64,000 bases of DNA from Dasypus novemcinctus (taxonomy: Eukaryota; Chordata; Mammalia; Cingulata; Dasypodidae), in the NCBI RefSeq assembly GCF_030445035.2, contig NC_080695.1, positions 54,391,954 through 54,455,953 on the forward strand, written 5' to 3'. The notes under the pieces were generated by a model that worked only from the letters and a program-made list of their open reading frames with translations, was not told where the DNA came from and searched no databases. The first letter of the stretch is position 1, and each line of letters begins with the position of its first letter. Shown piece after piece: positions 1 through 12,944 of this stretch. The position numbers were made by a program, and so were the translations under genes.

Positions 1-979
1 CTAAGGCTATTAAGCATTGGGAAAACAGAAATGAGCAAAGAAAACAGATGTGGTTTCTGCCTTCATAAAGGGTTGGCTACAATGGCGTATATGTAGACTT
101 ACTTCGTACGTGGCAGGTGCTCAGTGAGTGAAATTTTCTTTCTTTTCTTATTTTTGAAGTCCACATAAAACTCGCTTCCCTAGAGTTCTATTTTGTATAG
201 CCCCCTCCCCCTTAAAGCAGGACACAATGTAGTTGGCTAATAATGGATATCATTCTTAGAGACAGCCTTAAGCAAGTGCATTATTTGTCAACTTTTGGCT
301 ACACCTTTAGAATCCCAACTTACAGAACAGGTCCAGGAAAAGTGTCCACTAACGATTGTATTCTGCTTAATTTTCCTGGGGCTGCAGGAGCAGAAGAAAG
401 GCAGCCTGTGGGAGATTCGCTGGTGGATCCCCCTCCCAGCCTTGTTCTGGGACACTCTTGGCCTCATGGTAGCCTCATTGGGAAGGAGGGGCCAGGACAC
501 TTATAGGCTTGGGCCTATCTTTTCAGCCCTCAGAGGGCTTCACTTCCATCTGGTGGATGGAGAATGAGATTGAGGCTTGCCTGGGAAGTTTCTGTGGGCG
601 GGGCCAAGAAATAATGGGCATCACTTCCAATCCCACCCACATTTGGCTGGCTAGAACTCCCTGCAAGGGAGGCTGGGAAATGTAGTCCACCTGAGTGTCC
701 AGGAAGAAGAGTCCTGCATGGTGATTGGGTGGTGGTCTCCATAGTCATCCAGGACTTAAGAGGAAGAGCCAACCTGTGTGCTGAGCAAGCTTACCTGACC
801 CGTCCCTGAATACTTGCTGCTTCTGAGTTAACGATCAAGGTCAACAGCAGGGAATTCCCACCGCACCAAATTCCAGGTTTGAGGAATTCAACCTCACAAG
901 AGCAATACTTGTGGTGAATTCACCAAATACCTTTGACTGGCAAACCCCTGGCACTGGCTGACTTAGGAAGGCAATGGGA

Positions 980-1185
980 ACTGCGGTCCTCGATCAGGGG
1001 CAATTTTGCACCCCAGGGGACATTTGGCAATGTCAGGAGGCATTTTGGTTGTCACAATTGGGGGGTGCTCTGGCATCAAGAGGGAGAGGCCAGGGATGCT
1101 GCTAAAAGCCCTGCAATGCACGAACAGCACCCCTTGCCCCAACAATAAGCTGGCCCCAAATGTCAGTGGTACTATGTGAGAGACC
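980..1185. mobile_element. MER5-like hAT DNA transposon remnant
   Basis: It contains the family's GGGGACATTTGGCAATGTC segment, the GGTGCTCTGGCAT and GGGATGCTGCTAAA blocks, and CCCAAATGTCAGTGGT near the end, in the usual order. Confidence 0.75.
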
Positions 1186-1681
1186 CTCCGGGCTCCTGGA
1201 GTGTGCTAGGTGAGGTGGGGGCCTCTGTCGGCAGCTGTGAATGACAGGCTAATGTGGGCTTGGAGCCAGTCAGCTCCTGTTAATGCTCTTGTTTGAGGCT
1301 GGTTTATTCCTCTTTTGGCATTTTAATCCATCATCATTCCCAGTGGTTTCTCTTTGGCTGCCTGAGTGTTAAGAATTCAGGGACAGAGCAGGTCAAGTGA
1401 ATTCATGCTTGTTCGTGCAGATTTTTCAAATGGATTCTCTGTCTCTGCCCATGAAAACTTGGGCAAACAGAAATGTTTTGCTCTGCAAACAAGCTCCGTG
1501 TGTCATGTGGTACAGCCTGGGTTGATGGACTGCAACTTGGCTCAGGGGAAAGCAGGTGAGCAGTAGTCTTGGGAAGATGAGTGGAGGGTTGTTAAATCAG
1601 GAAACCCCTCCCCTACCTTATGGTTTATGGGTTCATGTCATCTGTAAGTAATGACATGAAGAGGTGTGGAAGGATGGCTTT

Positions 1682-2640
1682 TTAAAATTCTTATTGTAAA
1701 AGATACATATATATAGATATTGATATATAATACAACCATACAGGAGGGAGTAGAATAAAAAACAAAAGTCCCTGATTTCTCCTATGTAGAGGTAACCACT
1801 CATAATTTATTGTAGCCTCCTTCCAGGAATATATGTGCATATGTATACGTGTGTATGTGTATGTGTTTGTATGTGTAGTTAATTCTCATTATTCCTAATA
1901 GTCATGTTCTATAAAGTCTTTACAAATGCAGAATTAGCAAATGCTGAAGCATTGTTCTTAGGAGAAATACAGGGTTAAGTTCCTGTGAGCCTCTGATCAC
2001 AACACTTCCATTAACTGATTGATGCATAACCTTATTTTATGTATATTTCTGTTTAAAGACACCTTATTTAATATATATTGTTGATTCATTAACATTGAAC
2101 GCATGGTCAAAAGCACTATAACCCCTGTCTAAATGACACTTATCTAATGTGTATTTTCTCCATAAGGCACATCATAGTCTTCTTGCACTTAGGAGCCCTA
2201 GACAGCACTTCAGCACTACACTTGGGGACCATTTTAAGCATCGAAATCACCAAAAAAAGCACAAAAATGTGAAAAAAAGTGGCACTAAATGTACCATATG
2301 AGGACACTTGCTTATATTAATGAAAGCTGAATCAAGAAGGCAAAGCATCATCTTGTTCAACTTCAGTTGGAAACGTGTGTTTCAGGTGACTCATTTTTCA
2401 CCACTCTGTGTGCATCTACAAATGGCTGTGAAAACATTGCCAAGTATTGATTTGGGGTTTACAAATAAATATTAGCGAGTAGATGAATTCACATGTATGG
2501 AATCTGCAAATAAAAGAATATACACATATATATGCACATATACATATGCCCACTCACTTGATAGCATCCAAAATATACACATACTTTTCTGCAACTTACT
2601 AATAGGTCTTTGACATGTTTCCATATAGGCTTTTATTTAT
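1682..2640. repeat. AT-rich tract with TG/TA-rich microsatellites and old LINE-like pieces
   Basis: Short runs of alternating TATA/TGTATG occur at about 1705-1730, 1835-1880 and 2518-2550, within AT-rich sequence that resembles L1-type 3' ends on the minus strand. No coding potential is seen. Confidence 0.4.
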
Positions 2641-3000
2641 TCATTCTACAAATATTCATTGAGCGTCTTTATGTGTCAGGTACTGTGGTATAGCGGTGAA
2701 CAAAACAGAAATCCTTGATCCTTCATACTAATATTAGAAAGTGGGAAGACTGGCAAGAAACCAACACAAAACCAAGTCAGGCAATTTAGTAGATGGTGTT
2801 AAGTGCTAAGGAGAAACTAATGCTGGAAAAAGGTGTGGTATTTTTAAGGATGTTCAGGGAGGGCCTGGCTGAGAAGGTGGCATTTGAGCCAAGACTTGAA
2901 GGAGATGAGGTGTGAGCCATGTGGATGTTCGTGGGAAGAGCATTAGCCAGATGGAACAGCAAATGCAAAGGCAGGGAGGTCAGTTTGGCTTCTACGTTGA
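2640..3000 (+). repeat. Old mammal-wide interspersed repeat fragment
   Basis: It has the familiar order of TATTCATTGAGCG, GTCAGGTACTGTG, GTGAACAAAACAGA, GGTGGCATTTGAGCC and GGAACAGCAAATGCAAAGGC. Partial relatives of the last part occur at 35320-35480 and 40780-40930. I cannot name the family with certainty. Confidence 0.6.
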
Positions 3001-3024
3001 AGACAAACCTCTCTAATTAGTTTT

Positions 3025-3450
3025 TTTTTATTTTATTTTTTTTAAGATTTATTTATTTCTCCCCCGTTCCCCCTGCCCCTGCCCCAGTTGCCTGTTCTCT
3101 GTGTCTATTTGCTGCGTGTTCTTTCTTTGTCCGCTTCTGTTGTTGTCAGCGGCATGGGAATCTGTGTTTCTTTTTGTTGTGTCATCTTGCTGTGTCAGCT
3201 TTCTGTGTGTGTAGTGCCATTCCTGGGCAGGCTGAACTTTCTTTCGCGCTGGGCAGCTCTCCTTATGGGGCGCACTCCTTGTGTGGGGGGCTCCCCTACA
3301 CGGGGACACCCCTGCGTGGCACCGCACCCCTTGCGCGCATCAGCACTGCGCATGGGCCAGCTCCACATGGGTCAAGGAGGCCTGGGGTTTGAACCACGGA
3401 CCTCCCGTGTGGTAGAAGGACACCTTAACCACTGGGCCAAGTCTGCTTCC
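3025..3450 (-). mobile_element. DAS-type SINE, long form
   Basis: Full length, with its tail at the left and its tRNA-like head ending at 3450. It is flanked by a 14-bp target-site duplication, CTCTAATTAGTTTT, at 3011-3024 and 3451-3464. It contains the GGAGAGCTGACACAGCAAGA-type block that marks the long form. Confidence 0.95.
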
Positions 3451-3464
3451 CTCTAATTAGTTTT

Positions 3465-3690
3465 AATGGCTGCATGATACTCTACTGAGTCAATGAGTTG
3501 ACACATAATTTACTTAATTAGTCCCCTATTGGGAAACATTGAAGTTGATTCCAGTTTTTTGCTGTTAGAAATGTTGGAGGGAACACCCTCACATCTCTTT
3601 TTGGATGTGTCCAAATGTACCGGGAGCTAAAACGCTAGCAGTGGGACTGCTACATCAAAGCATTTATGTTTTTCCATCTTAATAGTTATT
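3465..3690 (-). mobile_element. L1-like 3' end fragment
   Basis: It reads like the antisense of an L1 3' region (GGCTGCATGATACT, TTGATTCCAGTTTTTTGCTGT, AGTGGGACTGCTACATCAAAG). It is interrupted on its left by the SINE at 3025-3450. Confidence 0.55.
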
Positions 3691-3707
3691 GTCAAAATTT
3701 GCCACCT

Positions 3708-4120
3708 CTCTTAGTTTCCCAGGGCTGCGGAAACAAATGACCACAAACACGGTAGCTTAAAACAAGAGCCCTTTAGTCTCTCGGAGTCCTGGAGGCTCGG
3801 TGTCTGAAGTCAAGGTGGTGGCAGTGCCAGCTCCCTCTGAAGGCTCCAGGGAAGAGCCAGGCCTTCCTGCCCCTTCCAGCTTCTGGTGGTGGCTGGCAGC
3901 TGCCTCCGTTGTCACCCTGCCTTCTTCCCTCTGTGTCTCCTCTCTCTCCGTATCCAAATCTCCCTCTTCTTGCTCTTGTAAAGCCCTCGTCCAGCATGAC
4001 CTCATCTGAACTTGATCACACCTGCAAAGGCCCTATGTCCAAATAAAGTCACATTCACAGGCATCAGGAGTTAGGCCTTCAGCGTATCTTTTGGGGGAAC
4101 ATAATTCAACCCACAACAGC
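3708..4120. repeat. Old interspersed repeat with TTAGTTTCCCAGGGCTGC start
   Basis: The order of blocks (AGGGCTGCGGAAACAAATGA, TAGCTTAAAACAAGAG, CTGGAGGCTCGGTGTCTGAA, GTCCAAATAAAGTCACATTC, GGGGGAACATAATTCAACCC) is that of a common old mammalian repeat. I cannot name it with confidence. Confidence 0.6.
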
Positions 4121-4499
4121 ATCCAAAAACGAGTGACACAATTCTTACTCTTTTGTGTCTTCTTGAAGCATGCAATTGGAACAGATGACTTGGGCATATT
4201 TTTGAGCCCCTCTGTTGCTGGAAAGTGGAGGTCCCAACTCCTGCCACCCAAAGGGTTCCTGGTAGGATAAAATAAGCAAGCTTTTAAAAATGATTACGTG
4301 CTGAACAGCTGTAGGGTGATATTTTGATCCTTCCTCTTTATTTTAAATTATGTAATAATTCAAACATAGAGAAAAAAATTTGCTGGCAGCCATAGGTCCA
4401 CTACCCAAGATCTGCTTCACATTTTATTTTCGTTTTCATTTCCCAGTTGGCTTAGGAAAAACAGCCCCACATTTGTTGATGCCTTCAAAGCTCTGGCAA

Positions 4500-5340
4500 A
4501 AAAGTATCTTTAAAATAATATAATGGAATTCATCAAGATTAAAAACTTTTTCTTTTTGAAAGGCATAGTTAAAGCAAAAAGGCAAGCCACACCCTGAGAG
4601 AAAGTTTTTGCAAAGCGTATATCCAACAAAGATCCTGTATCCAGCATATATAAAGAACTCTTATAAATCAATAATAAGAAAATCAACCCAAAACCCAATT
4701 AAAAATGGGCAAAAAATTTGAACAGACACATTTCACAAAAGAGGATACACAGATAGTGAAGAAGCACACAAAGCGGTGATCCACTTCACTAGTCATCAGA
4801 AATGTGAATCAAAACCACAGTGAGATACCATACTACACAGCCACTAAAACAGTAAGTTTAAAAGCCTGGAAATTCCAAATGCTGGTGAGGATATAGAACA
4901 ACTGGAGCTCTCATGCATTTCTGGTGGGAATACAGGATGATATAGCCACTTTGGGAAATAGTATGTTAGTGTCTTATAAAGTTAAAGATACATATTTATG
5001 ATGCAAGTCAGCAATTCCATTTCCAGGTATTTACATGAGAGGTAAAAACATGTCCACAAAAAATCATGTACCCAAATGTTTATAGTGGCATTATTCATAA
5101 TACCCAAAAATGAGAAACATGCCAAATGTCCATGAGTTGGTGAATGGGTAAACAAATTATGGTACATCCGTACAATAGAATACTGCTCAGAAGTAAAAAA
5201 GAGACACTAACACATGGAACAACATGGATAAATCTCAAAACATTGCTAAGTAAAATAAGTCAAATGCAAACAACTGTATACTGCATGATTCCATTTATGT
5301 GAAATTCTCGTTTACTTTCTCAATTATTTTAGAAGATGGA
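4500..5340 (+). mobile_element. LINE-1 3' part (ORF2 end and 3' UTR), decayed
   Basis: Typical L1 phrases occur in order: ATGGGCAAAAAATTTGAACA, AAACCACAGTGAGATACCAT, GGTGAGGATATAGAACAACT, CTGGTGGGAATACAGGATG, TGGCATTATTCATAATACC, AATACTGCTCAG. Stops and indels remove any open frame. Confidence 0.9.
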
Positions 5341-5900
5341 GGGTGGAAGGTTTGGTTAATTATCCTCACTCAAGCTTCATCAGGTGCCTTATAACTGACT
5401 GGCTCTGAAGACAGTTTATAGCAAGTATTTCCCCAAAGCAAAGCCAGTGCCTCTGAAACAAAAGTACAGAGATGATTTTCACTTAGATGTATAAGTTTTG
5501 GTTGTTCGTGTAAAAACAAGCATATTGCTGTATAGTCACACCTTTAAATGCTTCCTCATAGACAGCGTGATTCACACACAGGTCTGAAAGTGATTCTTCA
5601 ATCCATATGTTGCCTTAATAAATGCAGATTCCATATGGCTCGGTCCCCACACAGTCACAAAGAAGAGATCTAAAAGCTCCAAAGGAGTTTTAAAGGAAAT
5701 TTTGATCTTTACTTCTGTGTTTTGAGGAAGGAGAAAGTGATCCAATTCATAAGCATAGCAATATTTCTCAGAAGCTCCCCAATTCTCTGTCACCCCGAAT
5801 CTGCTCTGGAATTTCTTCTGTGTCACACAAGTGCTCTCTAGCCCATTAGAAGTGACTTACTTCCCTCCCCTTCCCCAAGTCTCCCAGCTCTGTCCCTGTC

Positions 5901-6420
5901 TGTGGCAGTTTGATATTACTTATGAATTCTAAAAAGAGATATTGATTATATTTGTAAGCTAGTCTATTCCTCTGGGCATGTTACCCTTTGATTGATTCAA
6001 AGGCTTTGCATTTACTTGATTAAATCAAGATTAGGACTTTGATTGACCATATCATTAGGGCTACTCAGTTTGAGTCCCTGTCCCCTTTGTGGGCTGTATA
6101 AACTGATACTCAAGAAGACAGGGAAAGAGACACAAGGAGGAATAGAGAGAGTCCGTAGATATGGAAGAGAGAACTTGTCAGCTTTGATCCTGTGGCCCTG
6201 GGAAGAGAGATGAGCCATTGGCCTGATAGTTTACAGCTGACCTTGTGAAGAGACCAGTGCAACTGAGCCCAGAAAGAATGAGTCCTTCAGTCTACAGCTG
6301 AGATCAGAAGAAGCTGGGCCCACGGAGCCTTACGAGGAAAGAAAAAGGCCAAACCCTTGCAGATATCGGCAGCCATCTTGCTTCAGCACCCTTTTGCTGA
6401 CTAATACACTGTCTGTGCAC
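5901..6420 (+). mobile_element. MaLR-like solo LTR
   Basis: It starts TGTGGCAGTTTGATATTA and matches the reverse complement of 18033-18690 along most of its length, sharing CTACAGCTGACCTTGTG, the CCACGGAGCC region and GCAGCCATCTTGCT. It has no internal retroviral genes. Confidence 0.65.
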
Positions 6421-6447
6421 ACAGCCTCTCGTCCCACATAGGTTTTC

Positions 6448-6650
6448 CCTTACAGCAGTTTCTCAAACTCTGTACCCGTTGGCCTCTTGAGCCGGGTAAT
6501 CCTTCGTGGTGGGGGGCTGTCCTGTGCCCTCTAAGATGTCCAGCAGCATCCCTGACCTCTACCCGCTCGATGCCAGTAGCACTCTCCCCGCCTCCTCCCG
6601 CTGTGGCAACCCCAAATGTCTCCATACATTGTTAAATGTCCCCTGTGAGG
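6448..6650. mobile_element. MER5-like hAT remnant
   Basis: CAGTTTCTCAAACTC at the left, then GATGTCCAGCAGCATCCCTG, CCAAATGTCTCCATACATTG and AAATGTCCCCTG. These are the blocks shared with the copies at 980, 13165 and 30765, in the opposite orientation to the first. Confidence 0.75.
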
Positions 6651-6651
6651 G

Positions 6652-7060
6652 GGTGTCTTAGTTATGTAGCTGCTAAAACAAATACTATACAATGTGTTGG
6701 CTTAAAAAAAAAAGGGGGGGGAATTTACTGGCTCACGGTTTTGAGGCTAGGAGAAGTCGAAATCGAGGTGTCAGCGAGGCGATGCTTTCTCCCTGAGGAC
6801 TGTGGCGTCCTGGGACCGGTGACCCTCGGTCCTTGGCTTTTCTGTCAGGAGTCTTCCTCCTCCGGCTTGCGTGGACTTCCGGCTTCTTCCCGTGCCCTTT
6901 TTCCTCTCTACTTCTGACTTTCACTCTGGTTATCAACTCCAGTTACCTGGATGAAAGCCCGCCCTGACTCAGTTGGGTCCCACCTTAAATGAACTAGCAT
7001 CTTGAAGAGATCTTATTTACAAATGGGTCCACGCTCACCAGAATGCGGGGTCCGCAATGC
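6652..7060. repeat. Interspersed repeat family R1, copy 1
   Basis: It contains TTAGTTATGTAGCTGC, a short G-run, TTTACTGGCTCACGGTTTTG, AGGCGATGCTTTCTCCCTGA and TCTTATTTACAAATGGGTCC. Related copies lie at 16905-17360 and 60393-60575. I do not recognise the family name. Confidence 0.6.
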
Positions 7061-7499
7061 AACCCCCCCAGGTGGAATGGGTGAGAACGCACTTTTTTTC
7101 TATTTGAGGTGGGAGAAGGAGAAATGAGGCTGAGCTTTGCGTTTCCATTCCTGCAGTCTCGCGTGCTGGCTGTGACCTTGGGCACAACCTCACAAGCCCT
7201 CTGAGCCTCCACGCCCTCACCTGCAAATCGAGACATTAATAGTCCCTTCCTAATAGGGCTGGATTGTTTTTTTTAAAAAAATTAGTGTACATAAAGTCCA
7301 TGACTCAGTGCCTGGCGCACCGAACTCAGGATTCAATAGTACTGATTTTTAAAATTATTATTGTTATAGGACTGTTATCTAAATTCTCGTTATTACTGTT
7401 GGAAGGAAAAAAGTGGAGAAAAAAGTTTTTCCCGAGCAGCTGCTATGAATCACAAATTGAGCCAAGAAAGCTCAAAAAGCATCGCACTGATGCCGTGGA

Positions 7500-7640
7500 C
7501 ATAAGGTTCTTAGAACCATGAAATGTCAGAGCTGGGTGGAGCGTTGGCATCTATGAGCGTGTGCCCATTGTATAAATGAGGAAACTGAGGCCCAAGGAAG
7601 GGATATGATCTACCTTGTTTGAAAGAGTAACCTGAAAACA
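7500..7640 (-). repeat. MIR/L2-like fragment
   Basis: CCATTGTATAAATGAGGAAACTGAGGC-type text marks an old SINE/LINE-2 fragment in reverse orientation. The surrounding 7100-9880 is otherwise unique intronic sequence apart from the 32-bp inverted repeat. Confidence 0.45.
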
Positions 7641-8356
7641 ACCTCTAGGTTTCAGAAAGAAGACGAAAAAAGGGCGAGAGCTATAGTCTGAGAAAGTTTG
7701 GGAAAAGTTGAAAGAGAATGGGGTACCACGTTTGTCAGGGGTGTGCCCGAGCCGGCCTGTGGGGAGGGACCGGCGTGGTGCAGGGGTGTGTAGACTGCTT
7801 TGGGGTCTCCTCTAAAGGTTAAACATACAGACTTGGATTGTCCCCTGAGGAGATGTGAGGCTCCCTCTGCCGTGCGGAATCAGGAAGGACTGTGGTGGGC
7901 CTGGCCGGCTTACTGCATTTTTTCAGAGATGGGGGAGCAGCTCAACCCCACATCCAAGAGATGGACGGATTACAGGGGACAGGCAGGAGGTGCTGGGGTT
8001 CTTGACCCTGATCTGGGGGTACCCCTGCACTGTGCCGTCAGGCTCGAAGCTGCAAATGGGGGACAGTGAGAACAAGGGGCGTGAATGGGGGGTCCACCAT
8101 CGCCCTGTGAAGCAAACGTGCCAAGCGTGGAGCTGCCAAGTCTGCTCCTGTTGGTAAAAAGCAGGGATTTTTTTCCCCTCTTAATCTGCAGTGTTTATCA
8201 CACCCACACTCTAGTCAACCAGCTTCCCTTCCAGAACCGCCTGTCTTGGCAAACTAAATTATCAACCCAAAGGGTTTAGTGCCTGCGGTGAGGAACAAAT
8301 TCACTTTTAAAGCAAATAGCAACATGGGAAAAAGTCTCCCCCTTGTCCCCAACTCT

Positions 8357-8388
8357 CGCTCATGGAACCTGGATTTTCTCACGTCACC
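8357..8388 (+). repeat. Short inverted repeat, left arm (32 bp)
   Basis: The arm begins CGCTCATGGAACCTGG and ends TCACGTCACC. Its reverse complement occurs at 8498-8529 with one mismatch. The loop is 109 bp. Confidence 0.93.
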
Positions 8389-8497
8389 TCTCTGAGCCTC
8401 CATCTCCCCCGCTGTAAAATGGGCCAGTGATAGCAACTGCAGGAGTTCCCAATCGGAGGCTTTTTTTCCTCCCTCACCACCACTACCAAGATCCTTT

Positions 8498-8529
8498 GGT
8501 GACGTGAGGAAATCCAGGTTCCATGAGCG
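8498..8529 (-). repeat. Short inverted repeat, right arm (32 bp)
   Basis: This is the partner of 8357-8388. Each arm contains TGACGTGA / TCACGTCA, which resembles a cAMP-response element half plus an E-box-like CACGT. Regulatory function is not shown. Confidence 0.93.
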
Positions 8530-9879
8530 AAAGGATGCTTGGAATTTATCAGGATTAGGGAGTGGACGCCGTGTGACCAGGTGATAAAGCAAGTGCCTGA
8601 GGAAGATGGTGACTGCTTTATAATCGTCAGGGCAGGAAGCTTTAAAAGGGGCTTGTGGATATTTTCTGGTTACGGAGAACATTCCCCTTAAACTTTAAAA
8701 AAGACTTTAAATGTTTGACTGTCTTTGATAGCAAACTTTTCGCACTTGCTTCAGCCCATTAAGCAGAACATCCAGCCTTCTTGTTGATTCAGAGCCATCA
8801 TTATGAAAATAAGTGATCACACAATGAATATCCCTTAGCTAGATGCAGGAATAGATGATTGTTTGCCGCTTCACCAAATGACCCCATTCTACTGTGCTCC
8901 TTTGAGTTCTTGTATCTGTCTGGTAGTTATAACCCACTAAATTAATTTAAGTCACTTCAGAAGGAGAAACCAGATGACTAAGTTTATTTGAATTATGTCT
9001 AAATCTGTGAAGAATAAATAGATACTGAGGGAAAACCTGAGGATTCCTCCGTGTGGATTTTGTGGTGGGTTTTGTGACATCTGTTCTGACTGAGGAGATG
9101 TTCTGCCATGCTCTGGATTGTGCAGCATGTTGGAAAGTTGCTTCCAGAAGTCTAGGGTACACAGAGTGCATACATTGCCCTGTAATTTATTAGTGACCGC
9201 ATTAAAATTGGTCCCCCATACCAATCAGTAGGCATTTTGAGTTGCCTTACAACAAAATTTCTGTCTGTATTTCTGAAGAAAAGCAATTTAGGGAGCTCAC
9301 TGTGTGGATGTGGCCACCTTGAAAGTTGATTTGCTACAAGTACTGCTAGTTTTTTACCAACTAGCTGTGTGACTTGGCTTCCTTATCTATGAAATGGCGT
9401 GGGCAGGGTATCTGGGCCCACTGTCTCTGAGCCCCTTTCTGGATTCTCTCCATGTATTCGGTCTTAATTCCCACTTCTCTCCAACACCACCCTCTTCAGA
9501 ATTTACAGAGATGGCAAGTCCCTGTTTTCTCCCAGGCAACTTCGATCAAGGGAGTCATTTGTTTCATTCAGCTTATTAAAATTTGCATTTTTCATTTTTA
9601 GTTTTCAAAAAACTGTTAAGATTGCCATAAACCATACCCAGTTACTTGCACGTGCCGAAGCCTGCCAATTAACTCTGATGGTGAGAGCCACAGCTTCTTC
9701 CCATCTGAAAGCCTGAGTCACTCAGGAGCTCCCACCTTTCCAGGGCCAGACATTCACTAACCAAGATACTCTGCAAATTGGTATAAGGAGTCCAAGGTAT
9801 TAGACTTCCTTCTTCTTCCATCATCTTCTGGTGATTTAGATGTGGGTTTCCTAATATCAATTTATTTTTACCTTTGTTT

Positions 9880-10980
9880 TCCTTACAAAATCACCTGTAT
9901 TTATTTTAAGAAATTCAACCTTTATCTACTTTTATAATCCAGAAAGGGAAAAGTTCCCTCTATTTCCCTTCTCTAAAGAGAGCTACTCTTAGTTTGGTGA
10001 ACATTCCTCCAGATACTGTTTTCTAAGCGTTTATTAACCTTTTTTTTTTTTTTTAACAAAAGGAGATTATGTTTACATGTACTGTTTTGCAACTTGCTTT
10101 TGTTACCTAGCAATATGTCTTGGAAAGTTTTCCATTTCATAAGTACAGGTCTATCTACCTCATTTTTAACAGTGACATGGATTTCCATGATGTTATTGTA
10201 TCAGAAATTACTTAACTAGAACCCTCTGATCCTTTAAAAATTTTAAACAATCATCATGAAATAGAGGATTACCATATACCATCTTATTATTAACACCTTG
10301 AATTGGTGTGGTACATTTATTACAATTGACGAAAGTGCATTTTTATAGTTGTACTATTAGTTATAGTCTATGGTTTAACTTACAGTTCACTATGTAGTAC
10401 AGTTTCATTGATTAAAAATTTTTTTATTCCATTTCCATATATACAGCCTAATATTTCCCATTCTTTAACCACTTTCAGATATATATTTCAGTGCTGTTAA
10501 TTACATTCACAATGTTGTGCTAACATCACCACCATCCATTACCAAAACTTTTCCATCCCAAATAGAAACTCTGTACATTTGAAACCTTAACTCGCTGTTC
10601 CCTATCCCCACCCCATCCCCAAGTAATCTGTTTTCTAGATTCTAACGCTATGCATTTGCCTATTCTGATTATTTCATAACAGTGAGATCATACAATATTT
10701 GTCCTTTTGGGTCTGTCTTATTTCACTTGACATGATGTCTTCAAGGTTCATCCGTGTTGTTGCATGTATCAAGACTTCATTCTTTTTATGACTGGATAAT
10801 ATTCCATTGTATATACATGCCACATTTTGTTTATTCATTCTTCTGTTGATGGACACTTGGGTTGCTTCTATCTTTTGGCAATTGTGAATAATCCTTCTGT
10901 GAACATCGGTGTACAAATATCTGTTTGAGTTCCTGCTTTCAATTCTTTTGAGTATAAACCTAGAAGTGGGATTGCCAGAA
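9880..10980 (-). mobile_element. LINE-1 3' end fragments, antisense
   Basis: At 10780-10980 the text CCATTGTATATACATGCCAC, ATTCTTCTGTTGATGGACAC, TTGGGTTGCTTCTATC and AGAAGTGGGATTGCC is the reverse of an L1 3' UTR. The 9880-10200 part is a second, older piece of the same kind. Confidence 0.75.
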
Positions 10981-11454
10981 GAACCTCCAGTCTTGGTCTA
11001 GGTTCCTTCCCAGTGGATCCTAAAACCTCAACTTGGGTGCAGGTAGGAAGTGATCCCAGCACACATGGCGATGGAATGGAGAAGTGAGACACACAAGGGA
11101 GGCAAGCCAATCAAGGACATGCTAATGATGGGTAACCATCATGGGAAGTGGGGCTCCCCAAGAGACTGTGTGGCATATGAGTTAGAATTGCCCCACTGAA
11201 GGGCGAGAAAGCTGGGGTGTCATTCACCAACTCCCATCTCTCATTGGTTGAGGATTGTTCTGGGGAGCATCAACTCCCGTAGACAAGGGACTGGCCTTGC
11301 ACATGGGCTAAGCACACTCTCATGGCCTGGGGACACCCTCAGGCAGAGAGCTGTAGATGCTCCCGGTAAGTGCTTCTGGGTATACCAGAACTATCCACAG
11401 AGGCTTAATAACATCTTTATCATTTCCAGTTTTTCATTCTTAAAATGCCCTAGA

Positions 11455-11670
11455 GCAGGGGTTGGTAAACTTCTCTAAAGGGACAGAGAGTAAATATTTG
11501 AGGCTTTGCAGGCTGCCAGGTCTCCATCACAGCTATCCTGTTCTGCCCTTATCAAGCAACCATAGACAAATTGTAAACAAATTGGTTTGACGGTGTTCCA
11601 ATAAAACTGTATTTACAAAAATAGTTGTTGGTCCAAATTTGGCCCACAGGCTGTAGTTTGCCATCCCTAC
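11455..11670. mobile_element. hAT-Charlie-type DNA transposon remnant
   Basis: The left end is CAGGGGTTGGTAAACTT and the right end is the inverted GTAGTTTGCCATCCCTA, with ATAAAACTGTATTTACAAAA inside. Relatives lie at 19605-19825 and 60575-60925. Confidence 0.75.
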
Positions 11671-12944
11671 TATTGAGAATATCCTTATACATATATCTTT
11701 GCCCCTTTGTTTAGATATTTCTTTGGGATAAATTCCTAGAAGCATAATTCCTGGGTCGCAAACCGTGATCATTTTTGTTTTGAATAGAATGAATCTTCTC
11801 AAAAGTTGAACCAACTTGATCTGGCACTAGCAATACATGAGAGTACTTGAGATTTCCTTTCTTAAAGCCCTTTTCCCAAGGAAGCACAACCAATATCCAT
11901 TTACTAGGGATGTTTCTGCATTTTCATTCTTGAGCTTTGGAAAGGAGAGAAAGAACATTTTGCCCAAAGAGAAGAAAATCAAATGGGGCCTGAGATGGTC
12001 TCATAATAGTATCTCATTTTAGATTCCTGGCCAACAGGGAAGGGGACTCTGGTACCTTCTTAATATACTGTGAGATCATACCTAACATTGGCTACAAGGC
12101 ATAGTCCCAAAACGTTCTGGGTGTTACCTATGAAAAAAAAATTTTTTTGCAAGTGCATCAGAGAGTCCATTAGCAATTTTTCTTTATTAAGTACAGCTTT
12201 CATTCCTAATTTTTCCCTTTTGTAAGGGATTTTATCTAAATGAGGTCTACTTATGCATACTGAGTGCTTTACCAAATGTACAAAAAATATGCATGGTCCA
12301 ATTTTTTGTCCACAGAGAGCTGACAGGTACAGAACACTCTTAATAGAGTTGGTGTAAAGTTGTGTCACTTATAGTTCACGCTAGGTTTTTTGGTTTTTTA
12401 GACGCTGTATGGGGTGTTTGTTTTTGTTTTTCCGCTTTTCTTTTTTTCCCTTTTGTATCATTTGGAATTCTTAATGTGAACCCCACAGGCAAGAACAGAG
12501 GCTCCGTTAGCATTCAAGCTCTATTTTTGGCTGCATATTTTAGCTGGTTTATTTGATAATCGGGATCCCTCCTGGGACCAGGCTCGCCTTTGCTCAGCTC
12601 ATGCTGGGTGAAGCTGTGATATTTCCCATTCTGTAGCCCTTCATTTATAACACAGACACAGCCTGCCTTCCTGTTAGCAAGAAGGCCTGCCTGCCTGGGC
12701 AGCCCACACACTGATAAAGAATTAGGTGGAACTTGGCCGGCGAGATAAATCAAACTAACCATCTCATTAGGCTTGAAAGACACAAATTAAACTTGTGTTG
12801 GATTAATAGAGAAGCCTTCCAAAGAGAAATGCACCACAACAAGAGGTGGAAAAAAAGTGTCTTAGCCATTTCTCTCAGGAAATTTACCTCCATTTTATGG
12901 AACACAGGCAACATGAGGTCTCTTTTACAAAAGGTCAACAGACA

